Below the pieces are notes generated by a model. It saw only the letters and a program-made list of their open reading frames with translations, did not search any database and had not been told where the DNA came from. The position numbers and the translations under genes are program-made. DNA of 64,000 nt from positions 868,001-932,000 of the forward strand of contig NZ_CP151634.1 of the NCBI RefSeq assembly GCF_038397725.1, in the 5' to 3' direction. The DNA is from Microbacterium sp. LWO13-1.2. GTDB taxonomy: Bacteria; Actinomycetota; Actinomycetes; Actinomycetales; Microbacteriaceae. Shown here in pieces: positions 24,842 to 33,056 of the stretch (position 1 is the stretch's first letter; each line of letters starts with the position of its first letter).

Positions 24842-24898
24842 GCCGATCTATCCGTTGCCATGGACTCCATTGTCTCAGGCCGCACGCCCGCATGCAGA

Positions 24899-24930
24899 GG
24901 GGGCCTTCCGATGGTCATCGGAAGGCCCCC
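24899..24930 (-). terminator. Intrinsic terminator of the osmoprotectant importer operon
   Basis: A perfect stem (GGGGGCCTTCCGAT with its complement) encloses a 4-base loop. It begins 11 bases after the stop of the binding-protein gene at 24942. The tract after the stem is not U-rich. Confidence 0.8.
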
Positions 24931-24941
24931 TGTCTGTCCGG

Positions 24942-25865
24942 TCAGAGCAGGCCGTTCTTCTCCAGCCAGGACTTCGCGATGTCGGCCGCCGACTTCTGGT
25001 CGACCGTGCTCTGCACGTTGAGGCCCACCAGTTCCTCGGCGGTGAGCTTCGCGCTGATGGCGTTGATGACGTCGGCGATCTCGTCGGCGACGTCGGTCGA
25101 GGCGATCGGCACGACGTTCGAGGCCAGGATGATGTTCTCCGGGTCTTCGAGTGCGACGATCTCCTCCGTCTGGAAAGCCGGGTCTGCCGAGTAGATGTCG
25201 GCGACCTGGATCTCGCCGGCCAGCAGCGACTCCAGCGTGGTCGGCCCGGTCGCGGAGAACGCCAGGTCGACGCCGTAGACCTCCTTGGCCGCAGCCGGCC
25301 CATACGGACGCTCCTCGAACTCGGGAGCGGCGCCGATCGTGACCGGGGTGGTGACCTTCGACAGGTCGGAGATGCTCGTCAGCTTGTTCGCGTCGGCGAA
25401 GCTCTTCAGCACCGTGTAGGTGTCCTGATCGGATGCCTCGGCGTACTCGAGTGCGGTGAGGCCGTCGGGCAGTGCATCCTGCAGAGCCGCATACACGTCG
25501 TCGGGGCTGGTCGCGGTGGCGCTGTCGTCGAGATACTCGAGCAGGTTGCCCGTGTACTCGGGGAACAGGTCGATCGCGCCGGACTCCACGTCGGGCATGT
25601 ACACGTCGCGCTGGCCGATGGTGAACTGGCGGTCGACCGTGAAGTCGGCCGCCTCGAGGGCCTGGGCGTAGATCTCGGCGATGATCTCGTTCGAGTAGTA
25701 CGCCTGCGATCCGATGACGATGGTGTCGTCACCGCCGCCGCCTGCGCCGGTCTCCTCGGACGGCGCGTCGAGCGGGTTGCTGCTCGCACAGCCGGCGAGA
25801 ACGAGGGATGCGGCAAGGGCGAGGCCCCCCGCGAGAGCGAGTCGAGACTTACGTGCTGTGAACAT
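24942..25865 (-). CDS. Osmoprotectant ABC transporter, lipoprotein binding protein (OpuC/ProX-like)
   Basis: 307 residues. The signal peptide ends with a lipobox (LVLAGC, Cys 26). The mature part is the glycine betaine/choline-type fold; IGSQAYYSNEIIAEIYAQALEAADF and DLFPEYTGNLLEYLDD are typical of OpuCC/ProX-like proteins. ATG 25865 is preceded by AAAGAAG. It is the last gene of a four-gene importer operon. Glycine betaine, choline or carnitine are likely ligands, but related proteins bind ergothioneine, so the substrate is open. Confidence 0.87.
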   Translation of the reverse strand: MFTARKSRLALAGGLALAASLVLAGCASSNPLDAPSEETGAGGGGDDTIVIGSQAYYSNEIIAEIYAQALEAADFTVDRQFTIGQRDVYMPDVESGAIDLFPEYTGNLLEYLDDSATATSPDDVYAALQDALPDGLTALEYAEASDQDTYTVLKSFADANKLTSISDLSKVTTPVTIGAAPEFEERPYGPAAAKEVYGVDLAFSATGPTTLESLLAGEIQVADIYSADPAFQTEEIVALEDPENIILASNVVPIASTDVADEIADVINAISAKLTAEELVGLNVQSTVDQKSAADIAKSWLEKNGLL

Positions 25866-25920
25866 GGGGCTTCTCTTTCTCTGGAGCTTTCTGGGGTCTT
25901 GAGGTCGGGGACGCATGCGG

Positions 25921-26652
25921 TCAGGCGGGCGCCGGTGAGGCGTGGGCAGATGAGGATCGCGCGCGGCGGCGCTCCCGCGCGGGCACCGCGCGCACCCCCG
26001 CCGGGACAGCGGCGTGCTGGGCGAGGGCGAGCAGCAGGTCGACGAGCAGAGCGAGCAGCGCGACGAGGATCGCACCGCCGAGGACCTGGTCGAACTTCTG
26101 CAGCGGAATGCCCTGGATGATCGGCCAGCCGAGGCCGCCCAGGTTCACGTAGGCGGCGATGGTGACCGTAGCGATGACCTGGAGCAGCGCCGACCGCAGC
26201 CCGCCGACCAGCAGCGGCAACCCCAGTGGCACCTCCACTTTCCAGAACACCTGCCACTCGGTCATCCCCATCGCCCGTGCGGCATCCAGCACGCGGCGAT
26301 CGATCGCCTCCAACCCGGTGTAGGCGCCCGCGAGGAGTGACGGGATGGCGAGGAGCACGAAGGTGATGATCGCGGCCTCCGGCACGCGCAGCACGCCCAG
26401 CAGCAGGACCATCAGCACCATCAGGCCGAACGACGGGATCGCCCTGGCGGCCCCCGAGATCGCGACGGCGATCTCTCGACCGCGACCGGTGTGCCCGATG
26501 AGCCATCCCGCGGGCAGGGCGATGAGCGCGGCGATCAGGACCGAGATGAGCGTGTAGGCGATGTGCTGGCCGAACAGGACCGGAAGAGCGTAGGTGCCCT
26601 GCCACCGATCAGGCGAGAACAGCCAGGCGAAAGCATCGGCGAAAAGGTTCAT
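25921..26652 (-). CDS. Osmoprotectant ABC transporter permease (ProW/OpuC-like)
   Basis: 243 residues with five to six membrane segments. The permease loop LDAARAMGMTEWQVFWKVEVPLGLPLLVGGLR is the usual ATPase-contact motif. ATG 26652 overlaps the stop of the other permease gene by 4 bp; the open frame runs much further upstream through that gene in another frame. The C-terminal tail is basic and Ala-rich. Confidence 0.87.
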   Translation of the reverse strand: MNLFADAFAWLFSPDRWQGTYALPVLFGQHIAYTLISVLIAALIALPAGWLIGHTGRGREIAVAISGAARAIPSFGLMVLMVLLLGVLRVPEAAIITFVLLAIPSLLAGAYTGLEAIDRRVLDAARAMGMTEWQVFWKVEVPLGLPLLVGGLRSALLQVIATVTIAAYVNLGGLGWPIIQGIPLQKFDQVLGGAILVALLALLVDLLLALAQHAAVPAGVRAVPARERRRARSSSAHASPAPA

Positions 26653-27338
26653 GCGGCCGCCCTCATCGTCGCCGCCGGGCTCGGCGCGGTCTTCGCGGTC
26701 TTCGCCACTGCACGAGTCCAGGGCATCAGCGCCCGCCCCGCGAGCAGCAGCAGGAAGTCGACGATCAGCGCGATCACCACGACGGCGATCACTCCGGCGA
26801 GGACCTCCGCGATGATGCGGCGCTGCAGACCGTCGGTGAACAGGTATCCGAGGTTTCGGACGCCGATCAGGATGCCCACCGTGGCGAGGGAGATCGTGCT
26901 GACGGCGGTCACCCGGAGACCCGCGAGGATCACGGGCCCGGCGAGCGGGAACTCGACCGCCCAGAATCGCCGGAACGGCGCGAAACCGGTGGCGGTGGCG
27001 GCCTGGCGCACACCGTCGTCCACCGAATCGAGCCCGTCTGCGACGGCCCGCACCAGGATCGCGACGGCGTAGATCGTCAGCGCGATGATGAGGTTGGCCT
27101 CGCTCCTCGCCGAATAGCCGACGACGGAGGGCAGGAGGATCAGCAGCGCCAACGAGGGGATCGTGTACAGCAGCCCGGTGAGCGCGATGATCGGACCGCG
27201 GACGAGGCGGTAGCGCCACGCCACCCATCCGAGCGGCAGCGACAGCAGGAAGCCGAGCACGATCGGCACGACGCTCTGCCGGAGGTGCGCCGCGGTCAGC
27301 TCGAGGATGAGCCCGAGGTTGTCGAGGACCCAGGTCAC
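26649..27338 (-). CDS. Osmoprotectant ABC transporter permease (ProW/OpuC-like)
   Basis: 229 residues with about six membrane segments; contact loop VRQAATATGFAPFRRFWAVEFPLAGPVILAGLR. It overlaps the ATPase gene upstream and the second permease gene downstream by 4 bp each. The two permeases likely form a heterodimer, as in OpuC systems. Confidence 0.87.
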   Translation of the reverse strand: MTWVLDNLGLILELTAAHLRQSVVPIVLGFLLSLPLGWVAWRYRLVRGPIIALTGLLYTIPSLALLILLPSVVGYSARSEANLIIALTIYAVAILVRAVADGLDSVDDGVRQAATATGFAPFRRFWAVEFPLAGPVILAGLRVTAVSTISLATVGILIGVRNLGYLFTDGLQRRIIAEVLAGVIAVVVIALIVDFLLLLAGRALMPWTRAVAKTAKTAPSPAATMRAAA

Positions 27339-28210
27339 AGCGAGCCGTCCTGCGCACGACTTCCGGCGACGGCATCCGCCGTGTCGGCGACTTCGGCCTG
27401 CTCGACGATCGCGCCCTGCGTGCGCCCCTCTGAGTCGACGACGACGGTGCCGCGTGGCGTCTGCTTGAGGTGCAGTGCGCGTCGGCCGCGCTCGACGCCG
27501 ATGAACGCCGAGACGAAATCATTCGCCGGATTCTCGATGATCTCGCTCGGGCTGCCCACCTGCACGATGCGCGCGCCCTTGTCGAGGATCACGACCTGGT
27601 CGCCGAGCAGGAATGCCTCGTCGATGTCGTGGGTCACGAAGACGACCGTCTTGTCGAGCTCGTGCTGCAGCCGGATGGTCTCCTGCTGCAGATCGGCGCG
27701 GACGATCGGATCGACGGCTCCGAACGGCTCGTCCATGAGCAGGATGTTCGGGTCGGCGGCGAGTCCGCGGGCGACGCCGACGCGCTGCTGCTGTCCGCCG
27801 GACAGCTGACTCGGGTACCGATCGGCGAGACTCTGGGCGAGGCCCACGGTGTCGAGAAGTTCCCGTGCCCGCTGATGCGCGGCCGACCGGCTCACCCCGT
27901 TCAGCCGCAGCACGGTCGCCACGTTGTCGATCACCGTGAAGTGCGGCATGAGTCCGGAGTTCTGCATGACGTAACCGATGCTCCGGCGAAGCGCGACCGG
28001 ATCGCCGCCGAGCACGCTCTCGCCGTCGATCTCGACGTCACCGGACGTCGGCTCGACCATGCGGTTGATCATCCGCAGGAGCGTGGTCTTGCCGCATCCC
28101 GATGACCCGACGAACACGGTCGTCTTTCGCGAGGGCAGCACGAGGCTGAAATCGTCGACGGCCACGGTGCCATCGGGGAACTGCTTCGTGACGGAACGGA
28201 ACTCGATCAT
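27335..28210 (-). CDS. Osmoprotectant ABC transporter ATP-binding protein (ProV/OpuCA-like)
   Basis: 291 residues. Walker A GSSGCGKTT, Q-loop VMQNSGLMPH, signature LSGGQQQRVGVAR, Walker B ILLMDEP and H-loop VTHDIDE are all intact. A short C-terminal extension replaces the tandem CBS domains of longer ProV proteins, so ionic-strength sensing by CBS is not expected. ATG 28210 gives the standard start MIEFRSVTKQF. First gene of the importer operon, transcribed leftward. Confidence 0.9.
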   Translation of the reverse strand: MIEFRSVTKQFPDGTVAVDDFSLVLPSRKTTVFVGSSGCGKTTLLRMINRMVEPTSGDVEIDGESVLGGDPVALRRSIGYVMQNSGLMPHFTVIDNVATVLRLNGVSRSAAHQRARELLDTVGLAQSLADRYPSQLSGGQQQRVGVARGLAADPNILLMDEPFGAVDPIVRADLQQETIRLQHELDKTVVFVTHDIDEAFLLGDQVVILDKGARIVQVGSPSEIIENPANDFVSAFIGVERGRRALHLKQTPRGTVVVDSEGRTQGAIVEQAEVADTADAVAGSRAQDGSL

Positions 28211-28422
28211 GGGCTGGTCTCCAGACGGTCGATCGACTCGATTTCGAGCGTATAAGAGGTCACGGACATCCTGGGCAGGGTTGTGCCGACCGGGTTCGAT
28301 GTGCACACAGATGCACCGCTGACCCGGACGCGCGGCCTACCGCGGAGATCCTTGGTCTGTTCGGAGCCGAAGCACGGACGGATTGGACCGTGCACCGCGC
28401 TCGGAGGTGCGAGGTGAGCGAG

Positions 28423-29847
28423 TCACGCGGAGTCCCGTCCGTACGCCTCGAGCAGCCGGAGCCAGACCTCGCTCATCGTCGGATACGCGGGGACCGCATG
28501 CCAGAGGCGGGAGATCGGCACTTCGCCGACGACGGCGACGGTGGCCGCCTGAAGGAGCTCGGCGACGCCGGGGCCGACGAACGTCGCCCCGAGGATCACG
28601 TCGCGCTCGGTGTCGACGACGAGTCGCGCCTGGCCTTCGAAGCCGTCCTCGTACAGTCGCGCGCCGTCCACGTGCCCCAGGTCGTAGTCGACAACCCGCA
28701 CGGCGTTTCCCGCTTCCCGCGCGGCATGCTCGGTGAGTCCGACCGATGCGACCTCCGGCTCCGAGAACGTGACCTGAGGCACGGCCGCGTGGTCGGCGGT
28801 GGCGGCATGACGGCCCCATCCTGCGGCATCCACGGTCTCCCCCTTGGCCCTCGCCGCGATGACATCGCCGGCGGCCCGCGCCTGGTACTTGCCCTGGTGG
28901 GTGAGCAGCGCACGGCCGTTGACGTCGCCGACCGCGTAGAGCCAATCCATCCCGGGTACGCGCAGCGTGTCATCCGTCTGGATCCATCGGCCGGGGGTGA
29001 GGCCGACGGTCTCCAGGCCGATGTCGTCACTGCGGGCCCGACGCCCGGTCGCGACCAGCACCTCGTTCGCCGTGATCTCGCTGCCGTCGTCGAGCGCGAT
29101 GGTCACTCCGGATGGGTCTCGACGCACCGATGTCGTGCCGGTGCTGGTACGGAGGTCGACGCCGAGCCCGCGAAGGCCTGCGGCGACCCGCTCCCCTGCG
29201 AACGGCTCCATCGATCCGAGCAGCTCCCCGCGGGCGATCAGCGTCACCGTCGAGCCGAGGCTCGCGTAGGCGGTCGCCATCTCCACCGCGACAACGCCAC
29301 CCCCGATGATCGCGAGCGCGTCGGGCACCTCCTGGGCGCTCGTCGCCTCTCGGCTCGTCCAGGGCGACGCGTCACGCAATCCATCGATCGGCGGGATGAC
29401 CGCATCCGATCCGGTGCTGATCGCGACCGCGTGCCGCGCCTTCAGCACCCGGGTCGCCCCGTCCGCGTCGGTGACGGTGACTTCGCGTTCCCCGGTGAGA
29501 CGGCCGTGCCCGCGCGCGAGATCGATGCCGGCGGAGTTCAGCCACTGCACCTGTCCGTCATCCGACCAGTTGCTGGCGAACCCGTCGCGGCGGGCGAGCA
29601 CCGCGCGCACGTCGAGCGCTCCGGTCACGGCCTCGGCCGCACCACCGACGCGTTGAGCCGCGCGGAGCGCCTGCGCCGGACGCAGCAGAGCCTTCGACGG
29701 CATGCACGCCCAGTAGGAGCATTCGCCGCCCACGAGTTCGCTCTCCACGATGATCGCGCTGAGCCCGGCCTGCACGGCGCGATCGGCGACGTTCTCACCG
29801 ACCGGTCCTCCGCCCAGGATGATCAGGTCATACTCTTCGGTCGCCAT
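28423..29847 (-). CDS. FAD-dependent pyridine nucleotide-disulfide oxidoreductase family protein
   Basis: 474 residues. FAD-binding GGGPVGE (12-18), redox-active Cys pair C43/C48 in GGECSYWACMPSK, NAD(P)-binding GGGVVAVEMATAYASLG and the second FAD motif YAVGDVNG are present. The C-terminal dimer-interface catalytic motif, normally HPTxxE, reads YPTMSE (Y455...E460), so the His that protonates the thiol is Tyr. The protein may therefore not be an ordinary dihydrolipoamide or glutathione reductase; quinone or other electron-acceptor reduction is possible. It stands alone between the importer and the SoxR-controlled operon. Confidence 0.85.
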   Translation of the reverse strand: MATEEYDLIILGGGPVGENVADRAVQAGLSAIIVESELVGGECSYWACMPSKALLRPAQALRAAQRVGGAAEAVTGALDVRAVLARRDGFASNWSDDGQVQWLNSAGIDLARGHGRLTGEREVTVTDADGATRVLKARHAVAISTGSDAVIPPIDGLRDASPWTSREATSAQEVPDALAIIGGGVVAVEMATAYASLGSTVTLIARGELLGSMEPFAGERVAAGLRGLGVDLRTSTGTTSVRRDPSGVTIALDDGSEITANEVLVATGRRARSDDIGLETVGLTPGRWIQTDDTLRVPGMDWLYAVGDVNGRALLTHQGKYQARAAGDVIAARAKGETVDAAGWGRHAATADHAAVPQVTFSEPEVASVGLTEHAAREAGNAVRVVDYDLGHVDGARLYEDGFEGQARLVVDTERDVILGATFVGPGVAELLQAATVAVVGEVPISRLWHAVPAYPTMSEVWLRLLEAYGRDSA

Positions 29848-29936
29848 CGTCGCCTCTTCCTCCGGGTCTGGCCGCAGAGCCCAGTCTCACCGAAGTGCAA
29901 CGTCGAGTCACGGACTTTGTTCCGCATCCGACGCGC

Positions 29937-30959
29937 TCAGGGAATCAGCACGACCTTTCCGCGCTGGCGACGCTCCTCGATGGCCGCGTGCGCGGCGCCG
30001 GCATCCTCCAGCGGGAACTCGTCGACCGGAGGCGCCGTTCGCCCCTCCGCGACCGCATCGAGCGCACGGCGCTCCAGCACGCGCAGCTGGGTGACGGGGC
30101 GCCCGAGCGGAACCGTGACCGTGAGGGAGCGTTCGACGATGTCGTCGGTGTCGAGCCGCACGGCCGCACCGCTCGACCATCCGATGATCACGATGCGCGC
30201 GCCGCGCCCGAGTGTCTCGACAGCCGCCCTGCCGATCGCGCCGCCGACGCCGTCGAGCAGCAGCGACGGCGTCCTCTCGCCGAGTGCCGCGATCATGCGT
30301 TCGGGCCATGTCTCGTCCGTGGCATCCAGTGGCAGAAAACGACCGCGATCAGCCGCAGACACGGAATCGAGCCGCTCGACGACGGCCCGCTTCGCCTCGC
30401 CCCCGAAGAGGGCGACCACCGTGGACCCCGCCGACAGCGCCAGCTGGACGAGCTGGCTGCCGAGCCCGCCGGATGCTCCGGGGACGATGACGACGTCGCC
30501 CTCCTGCATCCCCGCGTGCTCGAGCACGAGCTGCGCCGTGCGCCCCGTGCCGATCGCGGCGACCGCTTGGGCAAAGGGCACGGACTCCGGGATGACGTGA
30601 AGGGCGGTCGCCGGAGCGAGTGCGAACTCGGCGTACCCGCCGTTCAGGAATCCGACGTGTGCGACGACGCGCGCGCCGAGGAGATTCTCGTCGACGTCTG
30701 CCGCCACGGCATCCACGATGCCTGCGACTTCACGGCCGGGCGTCATCGGAAGAAGCGTCTGCGGCATCGACGCGGGGCCTTCGCCGCGGCGGATGTCGGT
30801 GTCCACGGCGTGCACCCCCGCCGCGCCGACCCGGATGCGCACCTGCCCCTCGCCGGGCTCCGGCATCGGCACGTCTTCAACGGTGAGCACGTCCGGCCAG
30901 CCGAGTTCACGCTGGACGACCGCTCTCATGGTTCCCGCTCTCCCGATATCCGTGGTCAT
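29937..30959 (-). CDS. Quinone oxidoreductase-like, medium-chain dehydrogenase/reductase
   Basis: 340 residues. An N-terminal GroES-like domain (MPEPGEGQVRIRVGAAGVHAVD) and Rossmann domain with the NADPH motif VIVPGASGGLGSQLVQLA near residue 155. The zinc-ligand Cys cluster of alcohol dehydrogenases is absent, which fits the quinone reductase (zeta-crystallin) branch. ATG 30959 is chosen by GGAGG upstream and overlaps the MFS gene stop by 4 bp. It is co-transcribed with that exporter from a SoxR-type promoter, as quinone reductases are in other actinobacterial SoxR regulons. Confidence 0.87.
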   Translation of the reverse strand: MTTDIGRAGTMRAVVQRELGWPDVLTVEDVPMPEPGEGQVRIRVGAAGVHAVDTDIRRGEGPASMPQTLLPMTPGREVAGIVDAVAADVDENLLGARVVAHVGFLNGGYAEFALAPATALHVIPESVPFAQAVAAIGTGRTAQLVLEHAGMQEGDVVIVPGASGGLGSQLVQLALSAGSTVVALFGGEAKRAVVERLDSVSAADRGRFLPLDATDETWPERMIAALGERTPSLLLDGVGGAIGRAAVETLGRGARIVIIGWSSGAAVRLDTDDIVERSLTVTVPLGRPVTQLRVLERRALDAVAEGRTAPPVDEFPLEDAGAAHAAIEERRQRGKVVLIP

Positions 30960-32362
30960 GCTCTCGCCTCCGTGCTCGTCGAGGCGCTGCTGATGCCCGC
31001 CCGCACCCTGGGCGCCAGGACGGCGGCGGCGACGGCGAGCGCACCGGCGAGGGCGAAGACGGCCGTGAAGGGATCTCCGCTGGTCGCCACAGCGGCGAAC
31101 AACGCCCCGGTGATGGCGAGAGCCAGAGCGCTCCCGAAGGAGTCGGCGACCGTCATCGCCGCGCTGTTGAACCCCTGGGTCTCCGGGGTCGACATGCCGA
31201 GCGTCAGCGCACTCGACCTCGGGCTCATCAGCCCCATCCCGGTGCCCGCGATGATCCACGCGACGGCGATCGTCGCGGCATCCCAGCGGAACGCCGCCGT
31301 CAGCACCGTCAGAAGGATGCCCGCCAGCACGAGCAGGGTGCCGACCCGCACCGCCGTCACGCTGGACAGGCGTGCACCCATCCGCCCCTGCACCGTCGCA
31401 GCCGTGGACCATGCCAGCGCACCACCGGTCAGCGCGAGCCCCGCGAGCGTGGGTGACAGGGCGTACCGATCGGTCAGCAGATACGGCAGGTAGACCTGCG
31501 TGCCGAAGAAGGCGGCGGCACCGAGTCCGCGGACCAGGATGACCGCCGGAAGACCGCGGCGCGCGCGCAGGGTTCCCGGCGGAACCAGTGCCCGCACCGC
31601 GACGAGGGCGATGATCACCGCGCCGATCGCGAGTACGGGCCCGAGGCCGGGCACATCGCTCAGGAGGTCGAGTGCGAGCACGGCCAGCGCCGCGAGCACC
31701 GACCAGCCGAGGCGGCCGTATGCCCACGGCGTCGACGGGTCGCCGGCGTCATCGGACAGTCCTCGGAGCGCGGGGATCACCATGAGCAGTGCCGCCAAGA
31801 CGAGGATGACGACGCCGAGGAACACCCAGTGCCAGCTCCAGAGCTCCGTCACCGCGCCAGCGAGCGTCGGTCCGATCAACGAGGGCACGACCCAGGCGGC
31901 TGCGAACCCAGCGAAGATCGCCGGATGGAGGTCGGGCGGGTACACCCGGGCGACGACGACATACAGGGCCACCATCAGCGCTCCGCTTCCCAGACCCTGG
32001 GCGAAGCGTCCCGCGACCAGGACCTCCATGCTGGGCGCGAGTCCGGCGATCAGCAGACCGACGACGAAGACGGTGACAGCCGTGTACAGCGGCCCCTTCG
32101 GCCCGCGCCGATCCGCCCAGTTGCCCGCTGCGACCATACCGATCACGCCGGTGGCGAGCGGGCCTGCGAACGCCAGCGCGTACAGGCTCTCGCCGTTCAG
32201 ATCGGCACTCACAACGGGCATCACGGTGGTCACGGCCAGGGATTCGAATGCGCCGAGGAACACGAGCGCGCACGCGCCGATGGTGATCCAGAGATACCCG
32301 CTGCTCATGATCCCCGGCGCGGAGGTCTTCGCCGTCCGCACTTCTTCGGTGTTCGTTGTCAT
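30956..32362 (-). CDS. MFS drug exporter, 14-helix (DHA2) type
   Basis: 468 residues with about 14 hydrophobic segments. Motif A-like GNWADRRGPKGPLY follows helix 2 and the antiporter motif C-like GAVTELWSWHWVFLGVVI occurs further on. DHA2 members are proton-driven exporters of drugs and dyes. The start codon lies 8 bases past the -10 of a SoxR-type promoter, so its mRNA is probably leaderless. With the downstream quinone oxidoreductase it would clear or detoxify redox-cycling compounds. Confidence 0.87.
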   Translation of the reverse strand: MTTNTEEVRTAKTSAPGIMSSGYLWITIGACALVFLGAFESLAVTTVMPVVSADLNGESLYALAFAGPLATGVIGMVAAGNWADRRGPKGPLYTAVTVFVVGLLIAGLAPSMEVLVAGRFAQGLGSGALMVALYVVVARVYPPDLHPAIFAGFAAAWVVPSLIGPTLAGAVTELWSWHWVFLGVVILVLAALLMVIPALRGLSDDAGDPSTPWAYGRLGWSVLAALAVLALDLLSDVPGLGPVLAIGAVIIALVAVRALVPPGTLRARRGLPAVILVRGLGAAAFFGTQVYLPYLLTDRYALSPTLAGLALTGGALAWSTAATVQGRMGARLSSVTAVRVGTLLVLAGILLTVLTAAFRWDAATIAVAWIIAGTGMGLMSPRSSALTLGMSTPETQGFNSAAMTVADSFGSALALAITGALFAAVATSGDPFTAVFALAGALAVAAAVLAPRVRAGISSASTSTEARA

Positions 32363-32369
32363 GAGGACG

Positions 32370-32400
32370 ACGCTAAGACTTCAACTATGGTTGAGGTCAA
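32370..32400 (-). promoter_or_regulatory. SoxR-type promoter with 19-bp spacer
   Basis: On the minus strand -35 TTGACC (32400-32395) and -10 TAGCGT (32375-32370) are 19 bp apart, the spacing of MerR/SoxR-activated promoters. The spacer is centred on CTTCAACTATGGTTGAGG (32379-32396), which matches the SoxR box pattern CCTCAA-N6-TTGAGG in 11 of 12 arm bases. soxR is divergent and starts 27 bp away. Confidence 0.85.
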
Positions 32401-32426
32401 GTGACCGGCGTGGCGAGGAGAAGAGC

Positions 32427-32906
32427 ATGCCCCAATTGGTCGGCGACAAGAACCGTCAGCTCACGATCGGCGAGCTCTCCGCCCGCAGCGGGGTGGCCGC
32501 ATCCGCCCTTCATTTCTACGAACGAAACGGCCTGATCTTCTCCGAGCGCACCGCGGGCAACCAGCGCCGCTACGGCCGCGACACCCTGCGTCGCGTCGCG
32601 TTCATCAGGGTCTCGCAGCGCGTCGGCATCCCGCTCAAGGACATCCGTACGGCGCTCGAATCCCTTCCCGAAGGCCGCACACCCACCAAGCGGGATTGGG
32701 CGCGACTCTCGCAGCGCTGGCGCGACGAGCTCGACGCGCGCATCCGACAGTTGGAGCACCTGCGGCGCGACCTCGACGGATGCATCGGGTGCGGTTGCCT
32801 GAGCCTGAACTCCTGCGCGCTGCAGAACCCCGGCGATGTGCTCGGACGCAACGGTGCCGGCCCGATCCGCTGGCTCGCGAAGGGCGGACACCCCGTCGCG
32901 GAGTGA
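32427..32906 (+). CDS. soxR: Redox-sensing transcriptional activator SoxR
   Basis: 159 residues. The MerR helix-turn-helix (TIGELSARSGVAASALHFYERNGLI, residues 13-37) is followed by a dimerisation helix and the [2Fe-2S] cluster site C119, C122, C124 and C130 (CIGCGCLSLNSC), with the same spacing as E. coli SoxR. ATG 32427 follows GAGGAG. It would be activated by one-electron oxidation of the cluster by redox-cycling drugs and turn on the divergent MFS-quinone oxidoreductase operon through the box in the shared region. Confidence 0.95.
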   Translation: MPQLVGDKNRQLTIGELSARSGVAASALHFYERNGLIFSERTAGNQRRYGRDTLRRVAFIRVSQRVGIPLKDIRTALESLPEGRTPTKRDWARLSQRWRDELDARIRQLEHLRRDLDGCIGCGCLSLNSCALQNPGDVLGRNGAGPIRWLAKGGHPVAE

Positions 32907-32924
32907 CGGCTCCCGCCGCCGACT

Positions 32925-33010
32925 GTTCACAATTCAGGAAGAACGGCAGCGACACCCGGTGCACCCGGGCGTTCCAGACTGATTCGCCGCACTTTTCCTG
33001 AGTTGTGAAC
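32925..33010. repeat. 86-bp palindromic repeat, copy 2, intergenic
   Basis: Terminal inverted repeats GTTCACAATTCAGGAA (32925-32940) and TTTTCCTGAGTTGTGAAC (32993-33010) match the ends of the copy at 471-556, and the length is the same 86 bp. The middle differs but contains its own short dyad CCCGGTGCACCCGGG (32956-32970). It lies in the short gap between convergent soxR and lactonase genes and may also act as a terminator. Confidence 0.8.
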
Positions 33011-33056
33011 GTACCGAGCGGGTGACGGGCTCGGGTGAGAGGGCGGGAGGGGCGCC

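Noticed and set aside
28390..30600. 736-residue open frame opposite the flavoprotein and oxidoreductase genes
   Set aside because: It spans two well-supported genes on the other strand and has no recognisable domain.
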